Shown here piece by piece: positions 32,758 through 41,053 of a stretch of 64,000 bases of DNA (positions are counted from its first letter, which is position 1; each line of letters starts with the position of its first letter). Position numbers and translations under genes: made by a program. The stretch comes from Bryobacterales bacterium (GTDB taxonomy: Bacteria; Acidobacteriota; Terriglobia; Bryobacterales; Bryobacteraceae), in the NCBI GenBank assembly GCA_020852175.1, contig JADZBH010000051.1, forward strand, positions 1 through 64,000, written 5' to 3'. Below the pieces are notes generated by a model, which worked only from the letters and a program-made list of their open reading frames with translations, made no database searches and had not been told where the DNA came from.

Positions 32758-34014
32758 GTGCAGCGCCCCACGCGGATTCGCCATCTCGTTCTCTGGCTGA
32801 CAGTCGCGGCCTACATGATCACCTACATGGACCGCGTGGTGATCAGCGCTGCCGTGCCCTCGATCCAAAAGGAATTGGGGCTTTCGATCGTGGCCATGGG
32901 CTGGATTCTCAGCTCGTTCCGCTGGGGCTATGCGCTTTTCCAGATTCCGGGCGGCTGGCTCGGAGACCGCTTCGGCGCCAGGCGTGCGCTGACCGGGATC
33001 GTCATCTGGTGGAGCGGCTTCACGGCGCTCACGGCGGCGAGCTTCAGCGCGGGCTCCATGGCCCTGGTGCGGTTTCTGTTCGGCATGGGCGAAGCCGGTG
33101 CGTTTCCCATCGCCACGCGGAGCCTGTCGCGATGGATGCTGCCCACCGAGCGCGGCTATTCGCAAGGCATCACGCACGCCGGATCACGGCTGGGCGCGGC
33201 GTTCACGCCGCCCATCGTGGTCTGGCTGATCGCCGCGTACGGCTGGCGCACTCCCTTCCTCGTTTTCGGCGCATTGGGCCTGGTTTGGGCGGCTGCGTGG
33301 TTCTGGTATTACCGCGACACTCCCGAAGAGCACGGCTCATTGAACGACGCCGAGCGCGCGCTCATTCGCGAGCAGTTGGGAGCGCCCGTGAAGCGCTCGT
33401 CGAAGGAGGCGCCCTGGAAGGCGATCTTCGCGGCGCGGCAGGTATGGGTGCTTTCGGCCATGTATTTTTGTTACGGCTACAGCCTAGCCGTTTACCTTGA
33501 CTGGTTTCCGAAGTATTTAACCGCGCACCGAGGCTTCGACCTGAAGCAGATGGGCTTCTATGCCAGCCTGCCGTTGCTCGCCGGCGTGGTCGGGGATTTT
33601 CTCGGCGGCTGGCTGTCGGACCGTTGGGCCCACGCCTCAGGCAACCTGCGGCTGGCGCGGCGCGGCGTGGGAACCTTCGGCTTCGCGCTGGCCTCGGTGT
33701 GCATTCTTCCGGCAACCTTGACGCCGGATGCGCACTGGAGCGTGGTGTTCACCTGCCTGGCGTTTTTCGGCCTGGAACTCACGGTCGGCGTAAGCTGGGC
33801 GATTCCGTTGGACGTGGGCGGCGACTTCGCCGGCTCAGTGGCGGCGGTAATGAATACAATGGGCAACATCGGTGGCGCGATCTCGGCCGCGGTGGTGGGC
33901 TACCTGGTGCAGGGCTATGGATGGAACGTGCCGTTCCTCGTGTCCGCGGCGCTCTGCGTGACAGGGTCGTTGCTGTTTGCCAGAATAGATGCATCGCGGA
34001 AAATATTCACCTAA
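32758..34014 (+). CDS. MFS transporter, anion:cation symporter (ACS)-like
   Basis: 418 residues with twelve predicted helices. The start is GTG at 32758. The first helix [20 protein letters not shown] and the loop [14 protein letters not shown] match the ACS branch (hexuronate/glucarate/tartrate-type organic-anion transporters). The second-half loop [12 protein letters not shown] is also present. The substrate is unknown. It lies 23 bases upstream of the iron-sulfur gene in the same direction, so it probably heads the 32758-35574 operon. Confidence 0.85.
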   Translation: MQRPTRIRHLVLWLTVAAYMITYMDRVVISAAVPSIQKELGLSIVAMGWILSSFRWGYALFQIPGGWLGDRFGARRALTGIVIWWSGFTALTAASFSAGSMALVRFLFGMGEAGAFPIATRSLSRWMLPTERGYSQGITHAGSRLGAAFTPPIVVWLIAAYGWRTPFLVFGALGLVWAAAWFWYYRDTPEEHGSLNDAERALIREQLGAPVKRSSKEAPWKAIFAARQVWVLSAMYFCYGYSLAVYLDWFPKYLTAHRGFDLKQMGFYASLPLLAGVVGDFLGGWLSDRWAHASGNLRLARRGVGTFGFALASVCILPATLTPDAHWSVVFTCLAFFGLELTVGVSWAIPLDVGGDFAGSVAAVMNTMGNIGGAISAAVVGYLVQGYGWNVPFLVSAALCVTGSLLFARIDASRKIFT

Positions 34015-34037
34015 GGAGACCTTGGTAGGAGTAAATC

Positions 34038-34883
34038 ATGCGAATCGATCCCAACAAATGCGTGGCCTGCGGGAATTGTACGTATGTGTGCCCGATGGGG
34101 GCGATCTATGTGGATCCGGCGACGAACCGGTCGACCGTGGATCGCGACGAGTGCGTGGAGTGCTTCTCCTGTTACAACGGCTTGAGCCAGGAACACCTGA
34201 ACCCGACGCTGGTACGCACTCTGCGCGGCATACTGAAACTGTTTCGCATCCGATTCGACCCGGAGCCGGATGTCTGTCCTACGGCGGCGTTTCAGCCGGA
34301 GGACCTGACATGGCCGCGCGTGGTGCGGCGGGCTTTTTCCGATCCGCGCGTGCCGCATGAATCGACCGGCGTGGAAGGCCGCGGCACGGAAGAGGTAAAG
34401 ACAAACGACGTAAGCGGGCGCGTCAAGGTGGGCGAGGTCGGGTTCACAATCGAGTTCGGCCGTCCGGGCGTGGGCGTGCGCTTCCGCGACATCAATAAGA
34501 TGACGGTGGCGCTGGCGGCCGCCGGCGTGGAATTCGAGAAGAAAAACCCCATCACGACGCTGCTGAAGGATAAGGCCACCGGCGAGATTCGCGACGACAT
34601 CCTGAATGAGAAGATCATGTCGGCGATCGTCGAGATCAAGGTGGCCATTGATCGCTGCGAAGAGGTGGTCCGCCTGGTTTGGCGCGTGGAAAAGGAGGTG
34701 GACACCGTAGTGGTGCTGGGCGTGGGCGTGCGCTGCGACCCGAATGGCGAGGATGCCATTGTCCTGCCCGTATTGAAGAAACTCGGCTACGATCCGCAAC
34801 GGGCAAAAACGAATATCGGCCTGGGCCGCATCACGAATCCGGACGCCGCGGAGACTCCGCACGAGACATTGAACGCCCGTTAG
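34038..34883 (+). CDS. Double [4Fe-4S] cluster protein of unknown function
   Basis: 281 residues with a strong AGGAG site before ATG. The first cluster motif is CVACGNCTYVCP (residues 8-19). A second, split motif is CVECFSC (about 38-44) with its last cysteine in VCPTAAF some 35 residues later, so the usual ferredoxin spacing is interrupted by an insertion. The remaining 180 residues are not a domain I recognise; they contain EFGRPGVGVRFRDINKM and DRCEEVVRLVWRVEKEVD. The partner 13 bases downstream is cysteine-rich. I infer an electron-transfer or substrate-reduction role but no pathway. Confidence 0.7.
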   Translation: MRIDPNKCVACGNCTYVCPMGAIYVDPATNRSTVDRDECVECFSCYNGLSQEHLNPTLVRTLRGILKLFRIRFDPEPDVCPTAAFQPEDLTWPRVVRRAFSDPRVPHESTGVEGRGTEEVKTNDVSGRVKVGEVGFTIEFGRPGVGVRFRDINKMTVALAAAGVEFEKKNPITTLLKDKATGEIRDDILNEKIMSAIVEIKVAIDRCEEVVRLVWRVEKEVDTVVVLGVGVRCDPNGEDAIVLPVLKKLGYDPQRAKTNIGLGRITNPDAAETPHETLNAR

Positions 34884-34896
34884 GAGGAAAACGAAA

Positions 34897-35574
34897 ATGA
34901 CCAATACTCTACACCGCCAGGGCGATGCCGAAAGTTTCCGGGACGACATCATTGTCTTTGCCATGTGCGCCAGGGGAAAAAACGACAAGGACGCCTTACC
35001 CAAGCTGCGCAAGTTTCTCGAAATGGCAGTGCCTTACGGCCCCATCAACCTGGGCGACGCACGGCATGGGGGCGCCTTGAGGCCCTGCAAAAACATGAAC
35101 CCGACGGCACACTGGAACCGCGACCGGACACCCAACCTGGAAGAGGTGGTGGCAGGCCTGGACGCGCCCACCACGGTGGCCGCCGTGTTCGACAACATGG
35201 AGAAGGCCAAGGAGTTCGTCAAGGCCGTGCGGGAAGCGGATCTGGGAATGTCGATCAACATTTCCAGCTCGATGGAAAACGCAGTGGGTTGCTGCGAGGC
35301 GGCCGGCATTAAGCGCCATAGCGTAGGCTACTCGCTCGGCTTCGAGGGGAAGACGGAGAAACTGCCCAATACGCAGGTGCTCGAGTTGATGACCATGTGC
35401 GGGCACGGGATGGTGGCCGGGTCGCTCGCGAAAAAGATGATCGATTGGGTAAAAGAGGGCAGGAGAACTCCCGAAGAAGCCGCGAGTTATATGACCCGCT
35501 TTTGCTCCTGTGGGGTATTCAATCCCAGCCGTGCGAAGCGAATCCTGGAAGAGGCACGGCACAAGTCGCGGTAG
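34897..35574 (+). CDS. Cysteine-rich protein of unknown function, partner of the Fe-S protein
   Basis: 225 residues with AGGAGG before ATG. Conserved-looking cysteines are scattered in AMCARG, RPCKNM, VGCCEAAG, TMCGHGMV and RFCSCGVFNP, enough to bind a metal or cluster. No known domain is recognised. The GHGM and CxC near the C-terminus suggest a metal or cofactor site. It is 13 bases after the [4Fe-4S] gene and ends the operon. A 7-bp dyad lies just after its stop (35580-35594). No homologue could be named from memory. Confidence 0.65.
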   Translation: MTNTLHRQGDAESFRDDIIVFAMCARGKNDKDALPKLRKFLEMAVPYGPINLGDARHGGALRPCKNMNPTAHWNRDRTPNLEEVVAGLDAPTTVAAVFDNMEKAKEFVKAVREADLGMSINISSSMENAVGCCEAAGIKRHSVGYSLGFEGKTEKLPNTQVLELMTMCGHGMVAGSLAKKMIDWVKEGRRTPEEAASYMTRFCSCGVFNPSRAKRILEEARHKSR

Positions 35575-35743
35575 CGGGAACGAGAAGTTCTCGTCAACAG
35601 TATTTCCACAGAAAATTCACACAGCACGTCCGCAAGCTGTTGATTAATATAAAACATAAATCTGTGGACACAATCCTGAAAACCTCCCGTGGACGATTGG
35701 AGTGCGAAAAAGCTCGTGTCACACTTGGTGTGTTCACTCCTAC

Positions 35744-35989
35744 ATGATCATGCCGAAAATCGTACCCGTTGACGCGGAGTGCCTACAGCATTCTCGCCAA
35801 ATTGACGATTATTGTCTTGGAAATTTGGATCCCTCCGCGGTCGAGCGGTTGGAAGAGCATTACCTGATCTGCCCGTCGTGCGCAGACCAGGTGGCTACAA
35901 CTCAAGAGTTTCTGTGGGCGTTTCGATCCATGTTCGCCCACCCGAATTCCTCGTACCAAAACTCCCGGAATTATTCATCTTCCGGGTGA
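35744..35989 (+). CDS. Putative zinc-finger (zf-HC2-like) anti-sigma-type small protein
   Basis: 81 residues from ATG at 35744; a second ATG at 35750 is equally possible. The motif CLQHSRQIDDYCLGN followed by EEHYLICPSCADQV gives the HxxxCxxC arrangement of the zf-HC2/ZAS domain that binds ECF sigma factors. There is no membrane segment, so it would be a soluble anti-sigma-type protein. A sigma-like gene follows 169 bases downstream in the same direction, an unusual order because the sigma gene normally comes first. The upstream gap 35575-35743 is AT-rich. Confidence 0.6.
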   Translation: MIMPKIVPVDAECLQHSRQIDDYCLGNLDPSAVERLEEHYLICPSCADQVATTQEFLWAFRSMFAHPNSSYQNSRNYSSSG

Positions 35990-36158
35990 TATTTTTCTGT
36001 TAGCTTCCCCACTACTCCTCTGACGCAGTCTGACATACGCGATCCGCTTGATTGGCGCTTGAGGGAAAACAAGCAATAACGCCAGCCAGCAGGTCTGCAC
36101 AGAACCCGTCGTGTGTTCTGTCAGTTCCGATTGTGTGGTCGATGGAGGAGCACAGGCA

Positions 36159-36821
36159 ATGCCGGACCAAGGACGAGAATTCCACGCCCTCGCGGCCCCG
36201 ACTCTGACGGGCGAGGAAAGCGCGGCGGCCGGGGAGATCCCCGGGATCGAAGCCGAGCGGTTGCGATGGGAGGGCCTGGCGACGAGGATCGCAGCCGGCG
36301 ATGATGCCGCCTGCGCGGAGTTTCGCGACTGGTACGCTGCGGGCGTGCGCGTGCTCCTGAGGAGAGGCACGGGATCGATCGGTCTGGAGTCGTTGGTGGA
36401 GGAGACTCTGGCCGGGGCTGTGGAAGGAATCCGCCAGGGAACGCTATGGCACGCGTCTCACTTCGTCCGCTTTGTACGAAACGTGGCAGAACGCCAGCGT
36501 GCGGGCGCGGAGGGCCGGCGGGAGCAGGACCGGCAGCTACCGGCGCTGACGAGCGTGGACCGCATCCGGTTGCGGGAGACGGCAAAAGCGATTGAAGCGG
36601 CCCTGGCAACTTTCACCAAGAGTGAGCGTGAGATTCTGGTGGGATACTATTCGCGCGGAATGACCAGGCACGAGTTGGAACGTAGCTTCCATGTCTCCGG
36701 CGAGGAGATTGACGCCCTTCGGACACGGTTGCAGGAGATGATCCGCCCGAAACGCGAAAGAAAACAACCGGCCCGGGAAAGACGTCTCCCGGTGCAACGG
36801 CGGACGGCTGCGGCCAGTTAG
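36159..36821 (+). CDS. Divergent sigma-70-like (ECF-type) factor
   Basis: 220 residues from ATG at 36159, which has GGAGGAG about nine bases upstream; a GTG at 36111 lacks this. Residues about 45-115 resemble a worn sigma region 2 (LVEETLAGAVEGIRQG, then FVRFVRNVAERQRAG). Residues about 145-195 form a region-4-like helix-turn-helix (ATFTKSEREILVGYYSRGMTR, then VSGEEIDALRTRLQEM). The tail is strongly basic. It could direct RNA polymerase to a small regulon. The preceding zinc-finger protein may control it. Confidence 0.6.
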   Translation: MPDQGREFHALAAPTLTGEESAAAGEIPGIEAERLRWEGLATRIAAGDDAACAEFRDWYAAGVRVLLRRGTGSIGLESLVEETLAGAVEGIRQGTLWHASHFVRFVRNVAERQRAGAEGRREQDRQLPALTSVDRIRLRETAKAIEAALATFTKSEREILVGYYSRGMTRHELERSFHVSGEEIDALRTRLQEMIRPKRERKQPARERRLPVQRRTAAAS

Positions 36822-36870
36822 CCCGCAACGGTCCTGTCTCGGCCCATACTCCGCCCCGCGGACTGTAGCC

Positions 36871-37149
36871 TTAGGAACGCGCCGGTTTGTCCTTGCCGAT
36901 GCGGCGGGCCCGCAGGAACGACGAAATGCCGTAGCCGAGCATCAGCACGACGAACAACGCGGCCATCAGCAGCATCAAAAGGCTGGCGAAATCCCCGTTG
37001 AACTCCCTGTATTTGCGCCAGGCCGAGAAGCCGAAAATCACGCCGAGAACGAGGAACATGAACCCGATCACCTCGTTCCACAGCACACGCAGCGGCTTGA
37101 GGATCCCGGGCACGACATGGCCGGCGAATTTCCGGACGATCTCCATCAT
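36871..37149 (-). CDS. Small membrane protein of unknown function
   Basis: 92 residues with two hydrophobic helices (about 27-45 and 57-78) and a basic C-terminus (RARRIGKDKPARS). Reading this frame is preferred over an overlapping frame because only this one has membrane-protein composition. It is divergent from the YihY-like gene (88 bases). No domain recognised. Confidence 0.6.
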   Translation of the reverse strand: MMEIVRKFAGHVVPGILKPLRVLWNEVIGFMFLVLGVIFGFSAWRKYREFNGDFASLLMLLMAALFVVLMLGYGISSFLRARRIGKDKPARS

Positions 37150-37236
37150 GGGTCAGTTCACATCGTAACAAGCGCGTGTAACGGGCGGGGTGGAGAACGG
37201 CGCCGTCCAGCGTTCGGATATGCTGAGGATGTCTCC

Positions 37237-38124
37237 GTGCTCTTTTCCTCGCCCTCGTTCCGGTCCGGCCTGTTCCCGCAACTCACGCAATGGCGGCGTA
37301 CATTGCGCTACCTGCTGGAGACCGAGGTGCATGTGTACGCCTTCTCCATGGCGGCGAACATCCTGCTGAGCTTCTTCCCATTCTTCATCGTGATGATCTC
37401 CATCTGCCGCTACCTGCTGCAATGGAACGCCGCCGAACAGGCCATCTACATCGCCATTGGCGACTATTTCCCCGACGGCAGGTTCGGAGACTTCATCATC
37501 CGCAATTTACGCGCCGTGGTGGCGCAGCGCGGCCCCTTCCAGATTGTGAGCGTGCTGCTTCTGCTGTTCACGGCGAACGGAATTTTCGAACCCCTGGAAG
37601 TGGCGCTGAATCGCGCCTGGGGCATCACGAAGAACCGGAGCTATCTGCGTAATCAGTTGGTGAGCTTGGGACTGATTTTCGCCTGTGGAGGCCTGGCGCT
37701 GCTCTCTACGGTGCTGACGGCGTTGAACCAGGAGTTGCTTGTGAAACTGGGAATCGCCTCGGAATCGACGGCCTTCCTGGGGGCCATGGTATTCAAGCTG
37801 GCAGCGGTGCCGATTTCCATCCTGATGCTGTTCCTGATCTACTGGGTGCTGCCGAACGCGAAAATTCCGGTGGCGCCGCTGCTGCCGGTGTCGCTGCTGG
37901 TGGGCGTGGCTCTGGAATTATTGAAAAATGTGAATCTGTGGACCTGGCCGTGGCTGCGCATGAAGCTGAACCACGAATATGGGCCGTTCGTGTATTCGGT
38001 AACCATTGTTCTTTGGGGGTTTCTGGCGTCCATGGTGGTTCTGGCCGGGGCCGAGTGGGCGGCGCGATCGCGCGAGGAGGCGGCCCGGCTGGAGGGTTTG
38101 CAAACCACCGGAGCCGTCGATTAG
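37237..38124 (+). CDS. YihY/BrkB-family inner-membrane protein
   Basis: 295 residues from GTG at 37237, with GAGGA seven bases upstream. Six membrane segments are visible. The BrkB/YihY block is YAFSMAANILLSFFPFFIVM near residue 40, followed by LLLLFTANGIFEPLEVALNRAWG and VALELLKNVNLWTW. The family includes putative transporters, and the old RNase BN label is wrong. The first 40 codons of the longer frame from 37117 overlap the divergent gene and are rejected. Confidence 0.82.
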   Translation: MLFSSPSFRSGLFPQLTQWRRTLRYLLETEVHVYAFSMAANILLSFFPFFIVMISICRYLLQWNAAEQAIYIAIGDYFPDGRFGDFIIRNLRAVVAQRGPFQIVSVLLLLFTANGIFEPLEVALNRAWGITKNRSYLRNQLVSLGLIFACGGLALLSTVLTALNQELLVKLGIASESTAFLGAMVFKLAAVPISILMLFLIYWVLPNAKIPVAPLLPVSLLVGVALELLKNVNLWTWPWLRMKLNHEYGPFVYSVTIVLWGFLASMVVLAGAEWAARSREEAARLEGLQTTGAVD

Positions 38125-38176
38125 GCTAGAAGTGGAAAAATAACCGGGTGAAGTGTCCCGTGGAGAGGTTTGGCAG

Positions 38177-39580
38177 ATGTCGAAGAAAGCGGATGTGACT
38201 CGGCGTGAAGCGGTAAAGACGGCCGGAGCGGTGGCTGCCGTGGCGGCAGCGGCGGCGAAGATCGACGGTGCGCCGTGGATCCAGAAGGTAAAGGCGGCCA
38301 ACGATCAACTGCAGTTTGCCGTGATTGGCACCGGCGGCCGCGGCACATACCACATCACGCACTGGAACGGGCTGGACGTGGGCCGTTGCATGGCGGTGTG
38401 CGACATCGACCAGGCAAACCTGGACAAGGCTCAAAAAGCGTCTAAGGACAAGCCGAAAGCGTTCAAGGACTATCGCGAAGTTCTGGCGATGAAGGACGTG
38501 GACGCGGTTCAGATCGCCACGCCGCTCTACATGCACTACCCGATTACGCGCGATGCGTTACTGGCTGGCAAGCACGTCTTTTGCGAGAAGAGCCTGGTGT
38601 TCAAACCTGAAGAGATTCACCAGTTGCGAAAGCTCGCCAACGAGCGCCCGAAGCAGGTGCTTCAGGTCGGTTTGCAACGGCGCTACAGCAAGTTCTACCA
38701 GACCGCGCGCCAGATGATTGAACAGGGTGTCATCGGCAAGGTGACGCACGTCTACGGGCAATGGAACCGGCGCAGCCTGGGCAAGACTTGGGTGCCGCCG
38801 AGCTGGCGTGCTTTCCGGAAGTATTCGGGCGGCCTGACGGCGGAGTTGGCTTCCCACCAGGTGGATGTGGCCGATTGGATGATTGGCAACCATCCGGAGT
38901 TCGTTACCGGCGTAGGGTCGATCGACGTCTACAAGGACGGCCGCGACGTTTACGATAACATCTACCTCATCTTTTCCTACCCGGGCGGGTCAAAGCTGAT
39001 GTATAGCTCCATTTCAACGAACAATCATCTGCCGCTGTTCTACTCCTCGCGGACAGAGTTCGGCGAAATGATCTGCGGCACCGAGGGAACAATCCACATT
39101 ACGGTGGGCTCGGACAACGAACCGGCGTTGGCGATCTGGTTCCCCGAACCGTCGCCGAAGACCGTGGAGGCCCAGAAGAAGGGCGAGGGCAAAAAAGAAA
39201 AAGCCACCGTGGCCAGCGCCTCGCTGTTGGGCACGGGCAAGGGCAACAAGGGTTTGCCGGTGCTGTTCGACCGCGATAAAGTGACCGACAAGGACGGCTT
39301 CCTCGACAAGGAAATGAAGTTCGCCCGGCAGTGGCTGTACAAGAAGGGCGTGATGGTGCCCGAGGAAAGCAAGAATCCGGTCGATGTCCAGTTGGAGCAG
39401 TTCGTGGAATGCTGCAAGACCGGAAAGCGCCCGCTGGCCGATCTGGAGGTGGGTCTCACGGATTCGGCTAACGTCATTCTCGCCAACCTGGCGATGGACG
39501 AGGGCCGGCGCGTGTTCTACGAGGAGATCAACAAGATGGGCGTCGGTCCGGCGGCTGCGGCCCCGGCGAAGAAGGCCTAG
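38177..39580 (+). CDS. Tat-exported Gfo/Idh/MocA-family oxidoreductase
   Basis: 467 residues from ATG at 38177, preceded by GGAGAGG. The N-terminal VTRREAVKTAGAVAAVAAAA is a twin-arginine signal. The NAD-binding core starts LQFAVIGTGGRGTYHI and continues with AVCDIDQANLDKAQ. EKSLVFKPEEIHQL holds the expected catalytic-region E-K-P-like motif (here EKSL, so Pro is absent). Such Tat-exported members are abundant in Planctomycetes and Acidobacteria and often act on sugars. A mutarotase-fold gene follows 114 bases later, consistent with sugar metabolism. Substrate unknown. Confidence 0.85.
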   Translation: MSKKADVTRREAVKTAGAVAAVAAAAAKIDGAPWIQKVKAANDQLQFAVIGTGGRGTYHITHWNGLDVGRCMAVCDIDQANLDKAQKASKDKPKAFKDYREVLAMKDVDAVQIATPLYMHYPITRDALLAGKHVFCEKSLVFKPEEIHQLRKLANERPKQVLQVGLQRRYSKFYQTARQMIEQGVIGKVTHVYGQWNRRSLGKTWVPPSWRAFRKYSGGLTAELASHQVDVADWMIGNHPEFVTGVGSIDVYKDGRDVYDNIYLIFSYPGGSKLMYSSISTNNHLPLFYSSRTEFGEMICGTEGTIHITVGSDNEPALAIWFPEPSPKTVEAQKKGEGKKEKATVASASLLGTGKGNKGLPVLFDRDKVTDKDGFLDKEMKFARQWLYKKGVMVPEESKNPVDVQLEQFVECCKTGKRPLADLEVGLTDSANVILANLAMDEGRRVFYEEINKMGVGPAAAAPAKKA

Positions 39581-39694
39581 TCCGGACGCGGATCTGAAAA
39601 CCAGAGGGGTGCGGCGGCCCACGTCGCGCCCTTCGTGTTTGTGGGGATCGTGATGCCCGGATGCGCCGTGCATTCGTTATGCTATCTGTTCCCG

Positions 39695-40726
39695 ATGCTA
39701 CTCGATACACGGTTTCACGGACGGCGTGCGGCACAGTTGGAGAGCGATCAGGTCCGCGTGACGGTCCTGGGTGAAGGCGGCCACCTGGCCGAAATCCTGC
39801 ACAAGGAAACCGGCGTCAACCCGCTCTGGCTGCCGCCCTGGGAAACCATGGAACCGGGCGCCTACGGCACGGAGCACGCCGGGCTTTTCGGGGGGGACGC
39901 CGAAGCCAGACTTCTGGCGGGCATCATGGGGCACAACCTGTGCCTGGACATTTTCGGCGGTCCCAGCGCGGAGGAGGAACGGGCTGGGCTGACGGCTCAT
40001 GGCGAGTCATCGGTGGCGTCTTACGCTTTTTCAGCAGAGGGCGAGACGCTGGTGCAGCGCGCCGAATTTCCCCTGTGCCGCCTGGGGTTCGAGCGCCGGT
40101 TACGGCTGGAGGCGGATACCGTATCCATCGAGGAGCGCGTAACCAACCGGAATGCCCACGACCGGCCGGTGGCCTGGACACAGCATGTGACCATGGGGCC
40201 GCCTTTCATTGAGCGTGGCGTCACTCGGTTCGATGTGAACGCGACGCGGTCCAAAGTGTACGAAGCGGACTTTAACGGCGGTCTGGCCAAGGGGCAGAAG
40301 ATGGGTGCGGAATTCGACTGGCCGCACTGCCCGATGGCGGATGGGACCGTCTTTGACTTGCGTGTATATCCGACAGCGGAACGCAGCGCCGGGTACACGG
40401 CGCACCTGTTGGACCCGGCACACGATGCGGCATTCTTCCGCGCCTATGCGCCTCACTCCGGCGTGTTGTTCGGCTACCTGTGGAAGCGATCGGATTTCCC
40501 CTGGATTGGCCGTTGGGAGGAAAACTGTTTGCGCGTTCATTCGCCCTGGAATGGACGCACGATCACATGCGGCATGGAATTTGGCGTGTCGCCGATGCCC
40601 GAGTCCCGGCGGGCGATGATCGAGCGCGGCAGCCTGTTTGGCGTGCCGGGCTACCGGTGGCTGCCGGCAGGCAGCACGCAAGTTGTTTCGTATCAAGCGT
40701 TCATCCGGCGCGCGTCAGATTTGTAA
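39695..40726 (+). CDS. Galactose-mutarotase-fold protein (DUF4432/aldose-epimerase-like)
   Basis: 343 residues from ATG at 39695. The sequence is beta-rich with carbohydrate-binding-type strands: VRVTVLGEGGHLAEILHKET, NPLWLPPW, VTNRNAHDRPVAWTQHVTMGPP (with a His typical of the epimerase site) and LRVHSPWNGRTITCGMEFG. There is no signal peptide in this start. It follows the Gfo/Idh/MocA gene, which supports a sugar substrate. The fold is a moderately confident call, and the reaction is unknown. Confidence 0.65.
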   Translation: MLLDTRFHGRRAAQLESDQVRVTVLGEGGHLAEILHKETGVNPLWLPPWETMEPGAYGTEHAGLFGGDAEARLLAGIMGHNLCLDIFGGPSAEEERAGLTAHGESSVASYAFSAEGETLVQRAEFPLCRLGFERRLRLEADTVSIEERVTNRNAHDRPVAWTQHVTMGPPFIERGVTRFDVNATRSKVYEADFNGGLAKGQKMGAEFDWPHCPMADGTVFDLRVYPTAERSAGYTAHLLDPAHDAAFFRAYAPHSGVLFGYLWKRSDFPWIGRWEENCLRVHSPWNGRTITCGMEFGVSPMPESRRAMIERGSLFGVPGYRWLPAGSTQVVSYQAFIRRASDL

Positions 40727-41053
40727 ACCAGCTAACATTGGCCCGCAACGGGCAAACCTGGAACAAAAGGCGGGGATAGCCCACAATTTACAGCAGTATT
40801 CCTCTGAGATTTTCCATCCAACAGCCGAACATACTCTCAGGATGTGTGAGGCCCAGCTAATACTCATCGGCTTTCCAGAAGTGAAGATGAGGCAAAGCAG
40901 CCTCGATTTGTCCATTTAGTGAGTGAATAGAAGCATGAAAACCTTGCATTTTAATCTAAATGGCACTTTCGCGGCCGGTCTCTTAGGGTGTAGGATTTAG
41001 AAATCAAACGAAGGGGACTAGTGGTACTAGTTCCACCAGATAGAGGGAACAGT
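40727..41053. other. AT-richer intergenic region upstream of the MoCF-domain gene (327 bp)
   Basis: No gene is supported on either strand; short frames have no ribosome site or protein-like composition. It holds a short hairpin, GCCCG-CAA-CGGGC (40741-40753), without a T-run, and a dyad at 41017-41031 close to the downstream start. The base composition is clearly more AT-rich than the flanking genes from about 40770 to 41010, so promoter or leader-RNA elements are likely. I could not define -35/-10 boxes. Confidence 0.55.
41017..41031 (+). promoter_or_regulatory. Dyad in the leader of the MoCF-domain gene
   Basis: ACTAGT (41017-41022) and ACTAGT (41026-41031) flank GGT. Each half is self-complementary, so the two also form an inverted repeat, extended outward by partly complementary GG and CC. 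It ends 22 bases before the ATG at 41054, close enough for an operator or an RNA hairpin to affect translation. Confidence 0.3.

Noticed and set aside
35600-35670. Possible DnaA boxes and an origin
   Set aside because: TTTCCACA- and TGTGGACA-like words each differ from the DnaA box at two positions, there are too few, and no dnaA, dnaN or similar gene is near.
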